Part shown: in pieces, positions 9,401 through 24,400 of the stretch
Layout of the letters: each line of letters starts with the position of its first letter
How positions within the stretch are numbered: position 1 is the stretch's first letter
Source: Tubulanus polymorphus
Lineage: Eukaryota > Nemertea > Palaeonemertea > Tubulaniformes > Tubulanidae
DNA length: 64,000 bases
Reading direction: 5' to 3'
NCBI RefSeq assembly: GCF_964204645.1
Contig: NC_134031.1
Span: forward strand, 12,004,501-12,068,500
Program-made: the position numbers and the translations under genes
Notes under the pieces: generated by a model
Database searches by the model: none
Seen by the model: only the letters and a program-made list of their open reading frames with translations
What the model was told of the DNA's origin: nothing

Positions 9401-12400
9401 CCAATTCCTGTAAAATCGCGGTACGTTTTTTAGCCCACTTGGGACTTTAGTCCCAGCGGGCTATTGCGTTCACTTTTCGTTCGTCCATCCGTCTGTAGAT
9501 GGAATCCAGCTATTTTGGGAAGTTTTGAAGACGCCTCAATGTAATGTCTTGATATTTGGCTTACACATGTATCTACCCTAGACACATCTTCAGCCCAAAA
9601 ACTGGCCCTGTCAGAATCAAGATGGCCGACTGGCCACTCTTTGAGGGAAATTTTGAAGATGCTTCGATCAATTACCTTGATCTTTCGTATATATTTGAAT
9701 CCCCCAAGGGCCTATCAGTTTAAGAAAAATTGAGTCGATCGGACTCAAGATGGCTGCCCTATGACCTTTTTAGTGCCCAAAAATGTCAATTTTGGCACGA
9801 ATTCTGAGTCCTGTAGCTTCCTACTGGTTTGCCATTTCTCATTGCAATTAGTGATGGGTATTCTTTGGAAAGGGAAGTTTTATACCTGAGACAGGTATTT
9901 TTGATCAGCCAATTATGGCGCAATTGGCGGCCATCTTGGTGTCATCAGTACTCATTCGTAGGTGGGAAAAAGTTTTTCCACATAATGTTGATACCTAAGC
10001 ATAATTAGTTACCACAATCAATTAGAAAGTTGTAGCCCATAACGTGTTCTATGATTTTGGTGAGTTTCAAGGTCATTGGTTTTTGTATATGGCCACCAGG
10101 GGGCGATGAATAATACAATAACTTAGTATTTCTATATGTTCGTACCTATGCATATTTTGTTACCACAATCGATTGCAAAGTTGTAGCTCATGACATTGTC
10201 TATGATTGTGGTGAGTTTTAAGGACATAAGTTATTCTGTGTGGTCACCAGGGGACGTTGAATAGTACAATAACTTAGTATTTCTTTATTAGACTGGTACC
10301 TAGGCATATTTTTGTTACCATGATCAATTGCAAAGTTGTAGTTCATGACATGGGATATACGGGGAATTCCGGCGCTACTATAATAACCATGGGAAACTAT
10401 AAATGGCGAACGTTTGATAGGACTAGGTGCCGTAAAGGTGCGTATTCCAAATGCTCATTGCTGGTGAGAATATAATTATTTCACATATCCGCCATAGGTA
10501 TCGTTTCATTTTAATCTTTGGGGATTGTTTTGATTGTCATTGAAGTGTAAGAGAACATTCACTAACAGATAAGGCCTCCACGTGCGTACGGAGTGCATTA
10601 GACTGTTACGTACACACTTGTACAGTATGTTCTATGAATGTGGTGAGTTTCAAGGTCATCGCTTATTAGGCCAGCCGTAGGCTGAGCCTATTACTATACA
10701 AATGGAGCGAATTTAAATGACATGGTTTCCACACAAAAGGCTCTTTTGCTTGCCAAGTGAGGGCATATTCGAACAAATCACGTATTTAAGCGTAATCCAT
10801 TCTCGGAATTGTAGCGAGCAGAATTTTGAAATAGGGTCTCATAAAAATGTTTTCTGCATTTTTCACGAAAGTTAAATCGGGAAAATTTCAATTTTTATCA
10901 GCCAATCAGGAAGTTGTGTCTTCCCTGTGATTGGTTTATCTGAAAATATCAGCAGATGTTCACGTGAATTATCGCGATTTCATTACTGGCGCTTTTGCGC
11001 ATGACGTCATGTATCAACACGCGACAATACTTCCGCGTTCGCTACGTGTTCGCTGATTGGCCCATTTACTGGGAAATTCCACAGAAGCCTAATGTGGTTT
11101 GTTACAAGCGCTGTGATTGGCCCGACCCGATTCTGGCATGGCTTTAGCTTAGTGGGTTCGAATCCCTTGACGGGTGAAGATGATGTATCCTATCAATATC
11201 TATTGAAACAAATAAGTTTCCCGGTTGGGCAGCCGCGGATATCTACCGGAAGTGTTCCGGTTCGATATTTCGAGGTTTCTTTGAATTTTGGAGTGATATT
11301 GAAATCCGGTAAATACCAGCGGTAGATTGTGAAAACCCATTGCATGATATTTGTATTAGGCCTACTTAATCAACGAAAAGCGTCGGGGCCGCGCCAGGAG
11401 TTTTCGTGATTCAAGTAGCGCAATAGCCTACTTCTTCGTGTTCGTCCACCTCAATTTTCACTCCGCCGATCTCTGACACGGCTCTGTCCCCGTCGGCGCT
11501 GTGATTGCACTTTCGTACCACCAAAATTTTTTATTTCTATATCAGGGAGGTCTGGAGAATAAAAAAGTCAAAATTTGGATATCACATAGGCCTGATTTCA
11601 TCGAATAAGTCGACCATGGTCGTTACGTTTCCGTACTTATTACCACCTAAAACCGTCTGAACAATTTTGTCACAACCAACATTTCGTTTACAGAAATCAG
11701 GTGTTCACGTGAATCCGCGGTATCGTCTACTGTTTTACTTCCGGGTTTTATTTTAAGATTTAAAATTGTATTTCAAGATCGATTTCTATGAAATCTTTAG
11801 TTGATTTGGTGTTTGGGAGGAATTTTTATTTGCTCTACAGAAAATTCATCCTTGACAATTGCGCAAGGTTCGCGAAAAAAAGGTTTTACCAAATCGGGTG
11901 TATGACCTTGATATGCTAATTAGCCATGTGCCCGAATTGCAAATTCAATCAAATTTTATTCTGCCAAAAAATGTTAAATACAATTCGCTTTCCGAGAGTT
12001 AATGGTATGCTGCATAGAACTAAGTTGTTTTGAGATGGGTCTTGAAGCTATTGAGGTCGAGAGATAACCATCTAGATAGTTCGTGAGAGTTCCAAAGTTT
12101 TGAAGACGCTTCAAGGTAATGTCTTGATATTTGTTTTATACGTGTATTTACCCTAGACACATCTTCAGGCCAAAAACTGGCCCTGTCAGATTCAAGATGG
12201 CCGACTGGCAGCCATTGTTGTTCGCCAAAATCAGCACTTTTTACACATTTTTGAAGTTTTCGAGGGAAATTTTGAAGACACTTTTATCAATAACCTTGAT
12301 CATTCGTATATATTTGTATCCCCCGAGGGCCCATCGGCATGAGAAAAATTGAGTCGATCGGACTCAAGATGGCCGTACGGTGACCTTTTTTGTTCCCAAA

Positions 12401-15400
12401 AATGTCAATTTTAGCCTGAATTCTGAGTACTGTAGCTTTCTAATGGTGCGCCATGTTTCATTGCAATTTGTAATGGGTATTCTTTGGAAAGGGATCTTTT
12501 ATATCCGAGAGGGTATTTTTGACCAGGCAATTATGACGCAGCCATCTTGGGGTCATCAGTACTCATTCGTAGGTGGAAAAAAAGTTTTTCCACATCATAA
12601 TTGATACTTAAGCATATTTTGCTACTATAATCAATTGGAAAGTTGTAGCTCATGACATGTTCTATGATCGAGGTGAGTTTCAAGCTCATTGGTTTTTTAT
12701 GGCCACCAGGGGGCGTTGAACAATACAATAACTTAGTATTTCTATATTAGGCCTACATTCGTTCCTGCTGTCTGTGTTAACACACGATTTTACTATGTAA
12801 ATGATATTGAGCAGGGAGTGTATATTGATAAATATAACCCACAGATTACATCATTTATAAAAAGCAAATCTGACAGGCTGGCCATTGTGCCCCTTGGGGC
12901 TCTTGTTGTATATGGTCACCAGGGGCGTTGAATATTGAAATTGTTGGATTTTTGAGCATTTTAAACCACTTTCCAAATGGTCGATAGGAATCTAGGTGCA
13001 ATTGTATCCTGAATACAGTAGCATGTTACATAATGTGACCAATCAGCAAGCTGAGTTTTTTTCAATGTGTTCCTCATTCATGAGCAAGTAGTTATTGTGT
13101 TGATTGATATGATGAGTCACTGTCATAAGTTTTTAGTTTGCAGACAGTGGATGGTACATGAAGATGCAGTTGTAGCTCATCGCTTACAGAATGAAGAAAG
13201 TATGGAAAATTTATAATCATAAGTAGCTATTCTTCCAGTCCGAAAATGTTGCATTTTATTAGAAATGGTCAATTCTAGATAACTCCTTTTTTAGTTTCAT
13301 ATAAGTCGACAGAGATCCTCTTGTAGGTTTATAGGCCGATATTTAAAAATTGTTCTCATTTCAGATAATTACCATTACGACTATAACCGGGAGAATCGAA
13401 GAACCATTCGGCAAGATATAATAGATGCCAAAATAGCTCAACATGAAGAGGAACTTAAGGAACAAGAAGAAGCAATGCGACAACTTGAAGAAAAAAGAAG
13501 ACAGTACGCTTTTTCAACCTATGAATATGTTAGTAGCAGGCTCTCAGTTAATAACATTAATGAAAAATGTATCTTTAGAGCTGAAGAAGATGAGATGATT
13601 GCTAAACAAGTTATGGAAGATTTGGAAAGAAAAGAAAGAGAAGAACAACACAATATGAAATTAATTGCAAATCAAGATGAGGTCAGTCCATTCAGTTTCT
13701 CTTTTTTGTTAAGATAATTGTTTGCATCCTAGGTCCCAGCCAATATTGTGTTCATATTTCATCCGTTCGGTTGTTTATCTTGTCTGTCCATATATGGAAT
13801 CCAAGTATTTTGGGAGGTTTAACTCTTTCACTGTCCAATAGTGTATATTGTAACTAGGCAACGTAATTATTTAAATTCTCGATATAAAGGTGTTCTTCTA
13901 AACACGCCTTTTAAACTATTTCTTATCATACTCGACCCCATAAACTTAAAATATTTATGACCCTTATAGATAATTCCATCAAAAAATCTTGATTATTGCA
14001 TCAAATCATATCTATCGGTGGGCTGGACCCCAAATTATTGTTACTACAAGGTCAAATATGAACGTAATACACTAATGAATGTACTATAATTTTCCAAAAT
14101 ATAAATGAAAGTCACAAACAATTACTTTTTAGCGAACCTATGGTTTGCTTTTGCTATCACTAGCTGATGACGTAATGCTTCCAATGCATTTGCCTATTGT
14201 GAAAAAATTTCAGTAAAACGGGTGGCACACTTTTTATCTAGATGGTCGAGGGGTCTGATTTTTTTATCAGATGTGTCATATAGTATCTATTTTACGATCT
14301 GAAAATTTCATATCATTCCGAACTCGTGTTTTAGTGAAATAATCGAAAATATGCCAACATCAAAGCAAATTGCCGTTCTTTTTGTATACATGCATTTCTG
14401 TAAAATAGACCCGGACTGCTAGTACTATAAAGTTTTGGGTGTTGTTCAAAGATTTTCACATAATTTTCGCTGAAAAACGTCTAGATTTACTCCCAGGCCG
14501 GGAGTCCCACTCGCGCCTAGCTCTCAATAATGTGGCTCGACCTATGAACTATTGTTTCTTGGATAGATCAAGAAATATGGTAGCCTATAAGCACATTTTC
14601 AAATTTCAAGGATGGACAGAATGCGCCGAATGGTGGATTTCAATTTCAAATTTGAATCAATCGAGATTAAGGTTAAATTTCATTTCATAATATTTCAGTA
14701 TTACATTATTCGATATTTTACACAAGGCCTCCAAGTGCGCGCGGAAATCATTAGATTGGACTGTTACAAACACACCCGCGTACAGTACACTACTATAGTG
14801 ATACTGTAACGCTGCTTGCTGGCGCATTTGACATTTCATCAGCAGAAGAGCGCTGTGTTTTCTGTTTGATAGAATTTGTAATAAATTGTAATTTCTTGTG
14901 GCCTGAAAATACTAAGCAGCAAACTATAGGTATAGGTCGAGGTCTGAATATTGTAGTGGTAAATTCCAGGATTTAAAACGATCTAATACGCCTATTTCTT
15001 ACTGCACCAGTATTTTAGCTTCCCGACCATACATTCAGCCACCCTCTGATATGTGACATCATATGAATTTTATTTGAATATTTTTTCATATTATGAAAAT
15101 ATTTCTTTGAAAATATAAGATAGTTTCCATGCCGCGCCTACCTGTATCCTACGAAATTTTGGATGTGGACCGTAAACAAATGTATATCTTTAGTCTTATT
15201 TGACTACAAAATAATCCTTTAAGAAAGATAATATACAATATTTAAACTTGTAAAACTTTGAAGTCACGAATTAAAAAGATTTTTCAAGCAAATGCCCTTA
15301 CCCCAAACAACCTCTAGCTTTCAAGGTAAACCACACTTTGCCCATGGGCAATTTATCTAGATAGTCCTGAGATCTGATTTTTTTATCGGAGGTGTCATAT

Positions 15401-18400
15401 AGTATCTATTTTAAAATCTGAAAATTTCACAGAATTCTGAACTCGTGTTTTTGTGAAATAATCGAAAATATACCAAAATTGAAGCAAATTGCCGTTCTTT
15501 TTGTATACATGCGTTTCTGTGAAATCAAAGTAGACCCAGACTGCTAGTTCTATAAAGTTTTGGGTGTTGTTCAAACATTTTCACATAATTTTAGCTGGAA
15601 AAACGTCTAGATTTACTTCCAGGGCTGTCTAAACGAAGGGGTCTGACTCGCACCTAACTCTCTTATAACGTGGCTCGACCTATGAACTATCGTTTCTTGG
15701 ATAGATCCAAGAAATATGGTAGCCTTTTAGGAACATTTTTGAAATTCAAATGTGGACAGAATTCGCCGAAGGGTGGATTTTTATTTTAAATTCGAATCAA
15801 TCGAGATCAAGGTTAAATTTTATTTCATAATATTTCAGTCGCAATGTTGACATTTTGTTTCTACAGATCTAAGTTTCAGTTTCTTTAATTATATATGTGA
15901 ATGACCCCGATGTGTCTCCATACACTAGACACCGCGCACTACCGCATTTCCTGGTTTATTCACACGTGTATTTACACGGTATTTCTGCTCATTGAAGGTT
16001 AGTATATATGAATAATGATTGTCATTGGTCCTTAGTGCCCTGAAAATGTCTACTACAGCAAGATGTTAGTACGGGACCGACGGACAGGATATCAATCTCT
16101 TGTCTAGTTTTACGCTCTGATTGCAATTCAATTCAATGCAATTTAATTTTCACTTTATATCTATTGATCTTATTACGCATTGTTTTACAGATACCGGTAC
16201 GCCAAGAATGAATCAACACTTCGACTCATTGAAGCAGAGATTGTTATCCTTTAAGAAAGATAAAATACAATATTTAAACTTGTAGAACTTTGAAGTCACG
16301 AATTAAAAAGATTTTTCAAGCAAGATTTTTGAATTATAGATTTTTTCAAGAAACACGTTTCAACCAACATTCTACTGATATGATTAGGCCTAGCTCCTAT
16401 CCTATCTTTTGATATAAATATTATTATCTGAAAATAAATATGGTTCAGCCCACTTGGGACTTAAGTCCCAGCGGGCAATTGCGTTCAATTTTCGTTGTGT
16501 GTCCGTCCGTCCGTCTGCTCGTTTGTAGACGGAATCCAGTTATTTTGGGAAATTTTGTAGACGCTTCAAGATAATGATTGATATTTGGGTTACACATGTA
16601 TCTACCCTAGACACATCTTCAGCCCAAAAAATGGCCCTGTCAGATTCAAGATGGCCGACTGGCAGCCATTGTTGTTCGCCAAAATCAGCACTTTTAACAC
16701 ATATTTCAAGTTTTGGAGGTAAATTTTGAAGACGCTTTGAACAATTATCTTGATTTTTTGTAGGTATTTATATCCCCCGTAGGCCCATGGGCATAAGAAA
16801 AATTGGGTCGATCAGACTCAGATGGCCGTCTTGTGACCTTTTTTGTGCCCAAAAATGTCAATTTTGGCCTGAATTCTGAGTCCTGTAGCTTCCTAATGGT
16901 TTGCTATTTTCCATCAAAATCTGTGGTGGCTATTCTATGGAAAGGGATCTTCAATAGCTGAGACAGGGATTTTAGATCGGCCAATTATCACAATTGGCAA
17001 CCATCTTGGTGTCATCAGTACTCATTCGTAGGTGGAAAAAAGTTTTTCGACATTATATTGATACCTAAGCATATTTTGTTATCACAATGAATTAGAAAGT
17101 TGTAGCTTATAACGTCTTCTATATTGTGGTGATTTCAAGGTCATTGGTTTTTGTATATGGCCACCAGGGGGCGTTGAATAATACAATATCTTAGTATTTA
17201 ATAATAATAATAATAATAATGGATAATAGTAATATATTTTCTTATATAGCGCACCCCTACATGGTAATCGGTGCGCTTTACATAGATATAAATCATTTTA
17301 ACCGTATTAAAACATAATATGAAAGATCAGTTATACATTTTTCTAAAAAAGTATGTTTTTAAATTTGATTTAAAACATTCAACAGACGGACTTAGTTGAA
17401 TGCTCATGGGAATTTCATTCCATAAGGCAGGAGCTGCAAATTGAAAAGCCCGGTTTCCAATTGCACGTTTGGAGACTAGACGACCTAGACGACGAGGTTT
17501 TACTAGACGACTGGTATCATGACTAGAACGAAGTGACCTGGTTGGTGTATAAATTGACAGCAGGTTCTGGAGATATTCCGGACCTTGGTCATGAAGACAT
17601 TTATATGTGATCACCAACAATTTAAATTCTATTCTGATGGACACTGGTAACCAGTGCAATGACTTTAAAATTGGTGTTATGTGCTGTGATTTTCTAACTT
17701 TACTAATCAGTCGAGCAGCATTATTCTGAACTAATTGCAGACGTTTGACCAAAGTAGCATTAGATGCAACTAGTAATGAATTAGCATAATCAAGTCGGGA
17801 GGTAACTAACGATCAAATAGCTGCCTTACATGATGCATCATCGAGTAGATGCCGAATTTTGCTGATTGAATAAAGATGATAGTTAGCTATTCTGCAAGTA
17901 TTGTTAACATGGCTAACAAAAGAAAGGTTATCGTCAAAAGTTACACCAAGGTTTTTCATCTGACTTGAAGGAGAGATAACCTTGTCATCTATAATAAGAT
18001 TGAGATCACTAGGCAAAAGCCCCTAGGCATGTGATGATCCCATAATTATAAATTCAGTTTTCTCACCATTTGCCTTCACCTTGTTGATGGTCATCCAATT
18101 GAACAATACACTAACGAGACAATTAATTTGCTGCAATGTAGACATGACATCAGCAAGGACTTTAGGATTCACTACTTTGTATAACTGGTCGTCATCTGCA
18201 TAAATATGGTATCGTGTAGAAAATGACCTTATTATTGCACCTATAGGCTGCACATATAAAGTAAAAAGTATAGGACCTAAAACCGATCCTTGTGGAACGC
18301 CACATTTGAGTGGCTTACTAGTAGAGCTTGATCCCTTGACGACAACAGTTTGAGTCCGTCCCTTAAGGTAAAAACCAATGACAGACAAAACATCGGCCTC

Positions 18401-21400
18401 GAAGCCATAAGTTACCCGAAGACGTTCGAGAAGAATCAGTGCTATGTCTCAGGGCTATGTAGAGCGCGATAAGCCGATTGAAAAGGCTCATAGAGATCAT
18501 GGACTTTGAGATGTTCAGTTATTCTGCAAACAATTACCTTTTCAATGACTTTCGAAAGAAAAGGAATGTTAGATACGGGGCAGTAATTTTTAAGTATTTG
18601 ATGATCAAGGGATGACTTCTTTAAAATTGGGTGAATAATTGCATCCTTGAGAGCATCTGGAAAAACTCCAGAAGTGATACACCTGTTTACTATATTGACC
18701 AAAACATGCAACATTCCAGACTCCTCAAAATTAGATTTCAGCAATATCGTAGGAACCGGATCCAAATTACAAGATTTGGCCGGCATAGAACCTATGAGTT
18801 TGCTAAGCTCAGCACAATTAGTCTCAGCGAAAATAGATAATTTTGGTGCCATGGTTTGATCAAGTTCATACATAGGATGACATACATTCGAATCCAGATC
18901 ATCACGAATCTTTATGAGTTTATCAGTATAATAGGTGCTGAACTTCTCAGCCACCTCTGTCACCTGCTGGTAAAATCTTAATGTCCCTATTTTAAAAGTT
19001 CATGATTAATTACTCTAAAAGTTTGTTTTACATTAGTCATTTTACACTGATAGTATAAAGCTTTTGCCTCTTTAATCATGAGGACAACACAATCTCTTTG
19101 TGAAACAAACATTTGCTTGTGAACCTTAAGTCCGCTTTTCTGCCACTGCTGCTCTAGTTTTCGCCTGAGTTGTCGTGCCTCATGTATTTCGGCGGTGTAC
19201 CATTTTGACGTAGTATTTTAGTATTTCTATATTATATTTCTACCAATGCATGTTTTGTTACCACAATCAATTGCAAAGTTGTACTTCATGACATCTATGA
19301 TTGTGGTGAGTTTCAAGGTCATTAGTTATTCCATTAAGACACCAGGGGGCGGGGAAAAGTAGAATAGCTGAGTATACCCTTATTATATTGGTAATTAGAC
19401 ATATTTTGTTACCATGATCAATTGCAAAGTTATAGCTCATGACATGTTCAATGAGTGTGGTGAGTTTCAAGGACATTGGGTTTTGAATATGGTCGCCAGG
19501 GGGCGTTAAATAGTAGAATAACTTAGTATTTCCATATTTAATTGGTAACAAGGCATATTTTTTATTTTACAAAATCGTAGCTGCTGACATGTTCTTTGAT
19601 TGTGGTTAGTTTCAAGGTCATTGGTTTTTGTATATGGTCACCAGGGGGCGTTGAATATTGAAATTGTTAGATTGTTGAGCATTTGAAACCACTTCCCAAG
19701 TGGGCATGGTGTCCCTGGACCCCTAGTTTTACTAAAGGGCGAATTGAATGGATTAAGCAAAAATATATTTTGTAATTGGTTTTTCACTAAAGTTGAAAGC
19801 CGTTGGTTTCATATTTTATTAGAAATTGATAGCATCGAGTCTGATATATACACGACTGGAATACTTGTTTTATCATCATAAGTTGAAGCATAAACTATGC
19901 AGTCTAGACAAACCAGTGTTTGTATCCCTTTTACACTGATTTTGCACTTATTGAAGGATTGCTTTAACGTCTTCTGTAACTTATTTGAATCAAAGAAAGA
20001 GAGAATTCGAAACATTAATAAAGATGCTTAAAAAAATCAATATCAGATGAAAATGAATATACATAAGTCTGAAATCAAATCCCACAATCACGAGATCGTA
20101 AAAGTTTTATAATATGGAAACTATTAGAATTTATTAAGAACCTGAATTTTCGGTTTTACACTAAAAACCATTTGAAGGAAGAAAAATGAAAATGGTTTTC
20201 AGACAGTTTGATTCTTTATTTTGTCAATTAGTGTTTTTCATTCTCAAAATGGCCTGAAGTTTGCTTTTCAAATGGCCTGGAATGGCCTGAAATGAAGCCT
20301 GGCCTGGAGGCTATGAACCCTGTCAGTAGTTTCTAAGTAATGCTAAGTTAACATTAACATTGTCTTATGACTTCCAACCATTTTACCGGGTGGTCCACAG
20401 TTAACCAATGCCGATTGAATATTGAAATCGGCAGAATGTTGAGCATTTTCAACCATTGCCCTAATGAGCATGATGTTCCTTGACCCCTAGGTCAGGCTTA
20501 TGACAACAAAAAGATTTCTATTTTTAGCAATTTGCGAAACAACTACAAGAAAAAGAGCGACGTCGATATGAGCATTACCTTGAAAAGAGAAAAGCAAGAG
20601 AATTAGCGAGGGAGAGACGTAGATTAGAACGATCATTAGTTAAACAACACAAGGAAATTCAAGGACTGTCTAGTGGCATAAACATTAGGAGTCATTCAGG
20701 TTTGGATTTATTTTATTAATTCGTATACATCCAGTTTGCAATCATGTAAAATGGGCGCCTCAAAATGTGAAATCACATTCACCTATATTAAAATCATAAT
20801 TGTACTGTCAAAGTTCCCATATAGTTCACGTATTTCAAATGTTATATGTTTCAAACTTGGTACGTAGGTAAGACATGGTCTGAGAAACATTCCTTATACA
20901 TTCCTTACATTCCATTATACCCCCACCTGGGCTGTAGTCTACCTGGTTTAAATGCACTGACACTGCAAATTATACTAATAGGGGAACTGCAGTGAAAAAC
21001 TAATTGGCCATTCATCTCTACTCATGTTGCTTAGCATAATACTAGTTGAAATTTCTAATTCTCCCTAATTAAATCATATACAACGATTTTCATACTGTTA
21101 TCACCAGAATTTATGGCAGATGAGAGCCGCCATATTTAAATTCTTAAGTGAGGTATGTAACATTGTTGATGTAGTCCTGACCCATCACATACATGAGTGT
21201 GTACACAAATGGATACACTCATCAAAGATCTCCGTTGAAAATTGCTATTAAAATACTCCTGGGCTGTCAGTGGGGTCTCTCATATTATTTATCCGTCCAC
21301 TCAGTGAAACATATCCAAATAATTGCTGATGTGGCATTATCAGTGGTGCTAGTTTTCCGGAAATATCCTTCTGGAAATTTAAGATCGCCTCCATGGCACA

Positions 21401-24400
21401 CTGATACAGTCACTCTCTATTTAGTACAGTCTTGAATGGTCTTGAATAAAATTTTGAGCAGCAATGAAATAATTGCCTAATATTGGCAGTGGAATGCTGT
21501 CATCTATTCATCTTATCAAATGTCCATTGTGTTCATTAGTTCGTCAGTATTGCTTTGTCTTACAACACGTGTTTATTAAGCCAGCCATAGGCTGAGCCTA
21601 TTACTATACAAATGGAGCGAATTTAAACGACATGGTTTCCAGAGTAAAGGCTCTTTGACTGTGCAACTGAGCATATATTCAAACAAATCATTCATGAGAG
21701 CATTATCCATTCTCCAACCAATTTTGAAAGAGGGCTTCATTTTATGTGTGTGAATTCCTCCTTATAGCAAAGTATAAACCCTTTCAATACCACTACCGTA
21801 TGGCATACGGTACAAATTGACAAGCTAGCATACCCGTACCGTATGTGATACAGTATCACTTAACCCTTCTTCTAGAAGGGCATATCTATCAGTATCAGCC
21901 GGTGCTGCCATCTGCATAAAATCCAAGATGGCAACAGCCAGGAAAAAATAATTTGGCTGGATGAAATGGTTCAGCAGCTCGTATAGGCCTATGATGCTGA
22001 CAGTGATGTTGGTGACTGGAAATTTGGTAGTGAACAAATTGAGAGTGACAACGAATATGACAGCAGCAGTTCAGATGATGAGACTTAGTCAAAAAATAGG
22101 TTTATAGTGCCGGCTATGATTTTGATGATGAAAATGAAATCAGTGACAATTTTTTAGACCCTGTTGATACGGTTGTCATGGCAACGGACACCAATAACAA
22201 AAATGAATAACCAGAAACTGTCCATCCTCAAGGTCACATATATCCAAATAATTTGTCTTATTTGTAAGCCCAATGGTCATCAACACCATGGTATACAATG
22301 TATCAGTCTCAAACACATATACGTAACAATTTTCTGAGGCCTGAAATTATACCCCAATGAAACCCCTTACATCTGGCCTTCTGACATATCATGGTAAATA
22401 AGTGGAAAAATAAACTTTTTAGTTGTTCTATTGCTTTGAAATTTTAACTACATAAAGTAAGGATATATGGCATACAATTTCAGTTGGAATTGAATAGATC
22501 AGTGCATTTTGCTGGGAGACAGAGCACTTTATCTGAAACTTAATCATTAATTTTTTTCATGGCGGCCATCGTGGAGTATGTGACCTTGACCTCAAGTTCA
22601 CTTATATCCAAATTATTTATGTCTACATTGTTGCCCCAAAAGTTATCAACAACATGCTATATAAATTTTCTGTGTCAGATACCTTGGTAACTATTTATGA
22701 AGTTTCAAATATACCCCTATAAACCCCTAAATTCCCTCCGGTACAGCAGCGGAGACACTATGTGGTATGGAAAGGGTTAAATTGACAAAGAGTAAGCGAT
22801 CAGAACCGCGACGAGCATTCCATAAATAAACCAATCGGATTTCAGGACTGTACTAATACATTGTGACAACAGTCGCGACAATATGAGCTTTTGGGTGGAA
22901 TATTCTTATTTGCGCCACAGAAAATATCACTGACAATTGTGCAAAGTCCACGAAAAATAGCTTTTTCTCAAATCGGATGGATGACCTTGATATGCTAATT
23001 AGCCATGTGCTCAAATTGCAAATTCAATTTTATTCTGCAACAAATATCAAATCCAATTCAATTTGAAAAGCCTTGAATTCAGCACCTTGGTCTTGAATAT
23101 TGATTTTAGGGCCCTAAATTTCGAAAATGTTGGAAATCTGTAGATTTATGATTGTTTTTTGTAATGATGGAAATTTTGATTACACCGTGACGATGTCTGA
23201 TGCACGGTAAATAAATTGTATTGATTTCTTTTTTTATCCTTGGAGATCTATGTTGTACAGTAGGTATCTATTTGAGTCATTGGGGAAAACCCACTACTAT
23301 ATATATATATGATGAATCATCATTCAGTCGTGTGTGATTACTGCATGCATAGCGCTTTTCATGGAGATGATGTCAATTTACTTTGACCATGGATCCTCTC
23401 TGAAATCCTGCCAAAAACATCTGGTTGAAAAAAGTTGTGTTTTCATCAGATTTAATTAACTCTTATCAGACCAGGCTTCCTAATTTCAACAATACCCTCT
23501 CAGACCAGGTTTTCAATAGACTAATTACAATAAAACAAAGGCCCTTTTTTAAAGTCCTGTAGCTCCTAAAATATGGTGACCCTCAATACGCAAAAAAAGT
23601 TTATGAATGCATTCATTTGTGGTGGAAAATCATCATAAATCGTGATAAAACATGCGATTTTTGATGATTTTTGAAAACAAAAATTACTACTGGTTACCTA
23701 GCAAATATGATGTCTAATGTATGGTATATAAATCGTTTTAATTTCTTTTTTATCCTTGGAGACCTATGTTGTACAGTAGGTTTCAACAAATACTTAAAAC
23801 AAAGTTGCCTACGGAGCTCTGCGTGAAATATCAAAATTGTCCTACCTTACTGCTGGTAATTTGCATCAAAGTAGCAGTACAGTTTTTACACCGGAATGAT
23901 GTCTGTTTTCGTTAAACATATATATTATCAACCCTCTTTGTGCACACAACACAATCAGTTTTCCCACCATCAGATCTTTAAATAAAATGGCGTTCTGTGA
24001 GACGAAACTCATTGTCAACGAGGCTCGGTTTTCTGCCTTTCCTTTTTTCGACGTTTGGAGTATATCCTTCTCGCAACTGATGGGCAATTTTAAGTCTTAA
24101 TGTTCTATCCATCGGTTTTTCAGTGACGCTCTCGTAAAGAATGAACAAATTAGTAATTGACGATACAACGATATGCATATGCATTTTAGAGCTTGGTGTT
24201 CATCACAAAAATACAAATTCATCTGATCGTTTCGATCAACGCCACTCATGAAGTGGTTATAGTATCTATTGCACTATGTTTTCGACAGTTCTATGCCCTT
24301 CTTGTGCAGTTCTATCTCACACACATTTTTCAACATTTGTTTTGTCATGGATAGACAATAAAAGACAAACCAAATGCTTATCTACCCAGTCGATGGCTAG

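Noticed and set aside
11143-11167. tRNA-like A box and B box (TAGCTTAGTGG, GGTTCGAATCC)
   Set aside because: The two boxes are adjacent with no anticodon arm between them, so this cannot be a tRNA; kept only as a relic inside repeat R1.
17813-18963. Several separate small genes on the minus strand
   Set aside because: They are successive pieces of a single reverse transcriptase broken by stops, a frameshift and a deletion.
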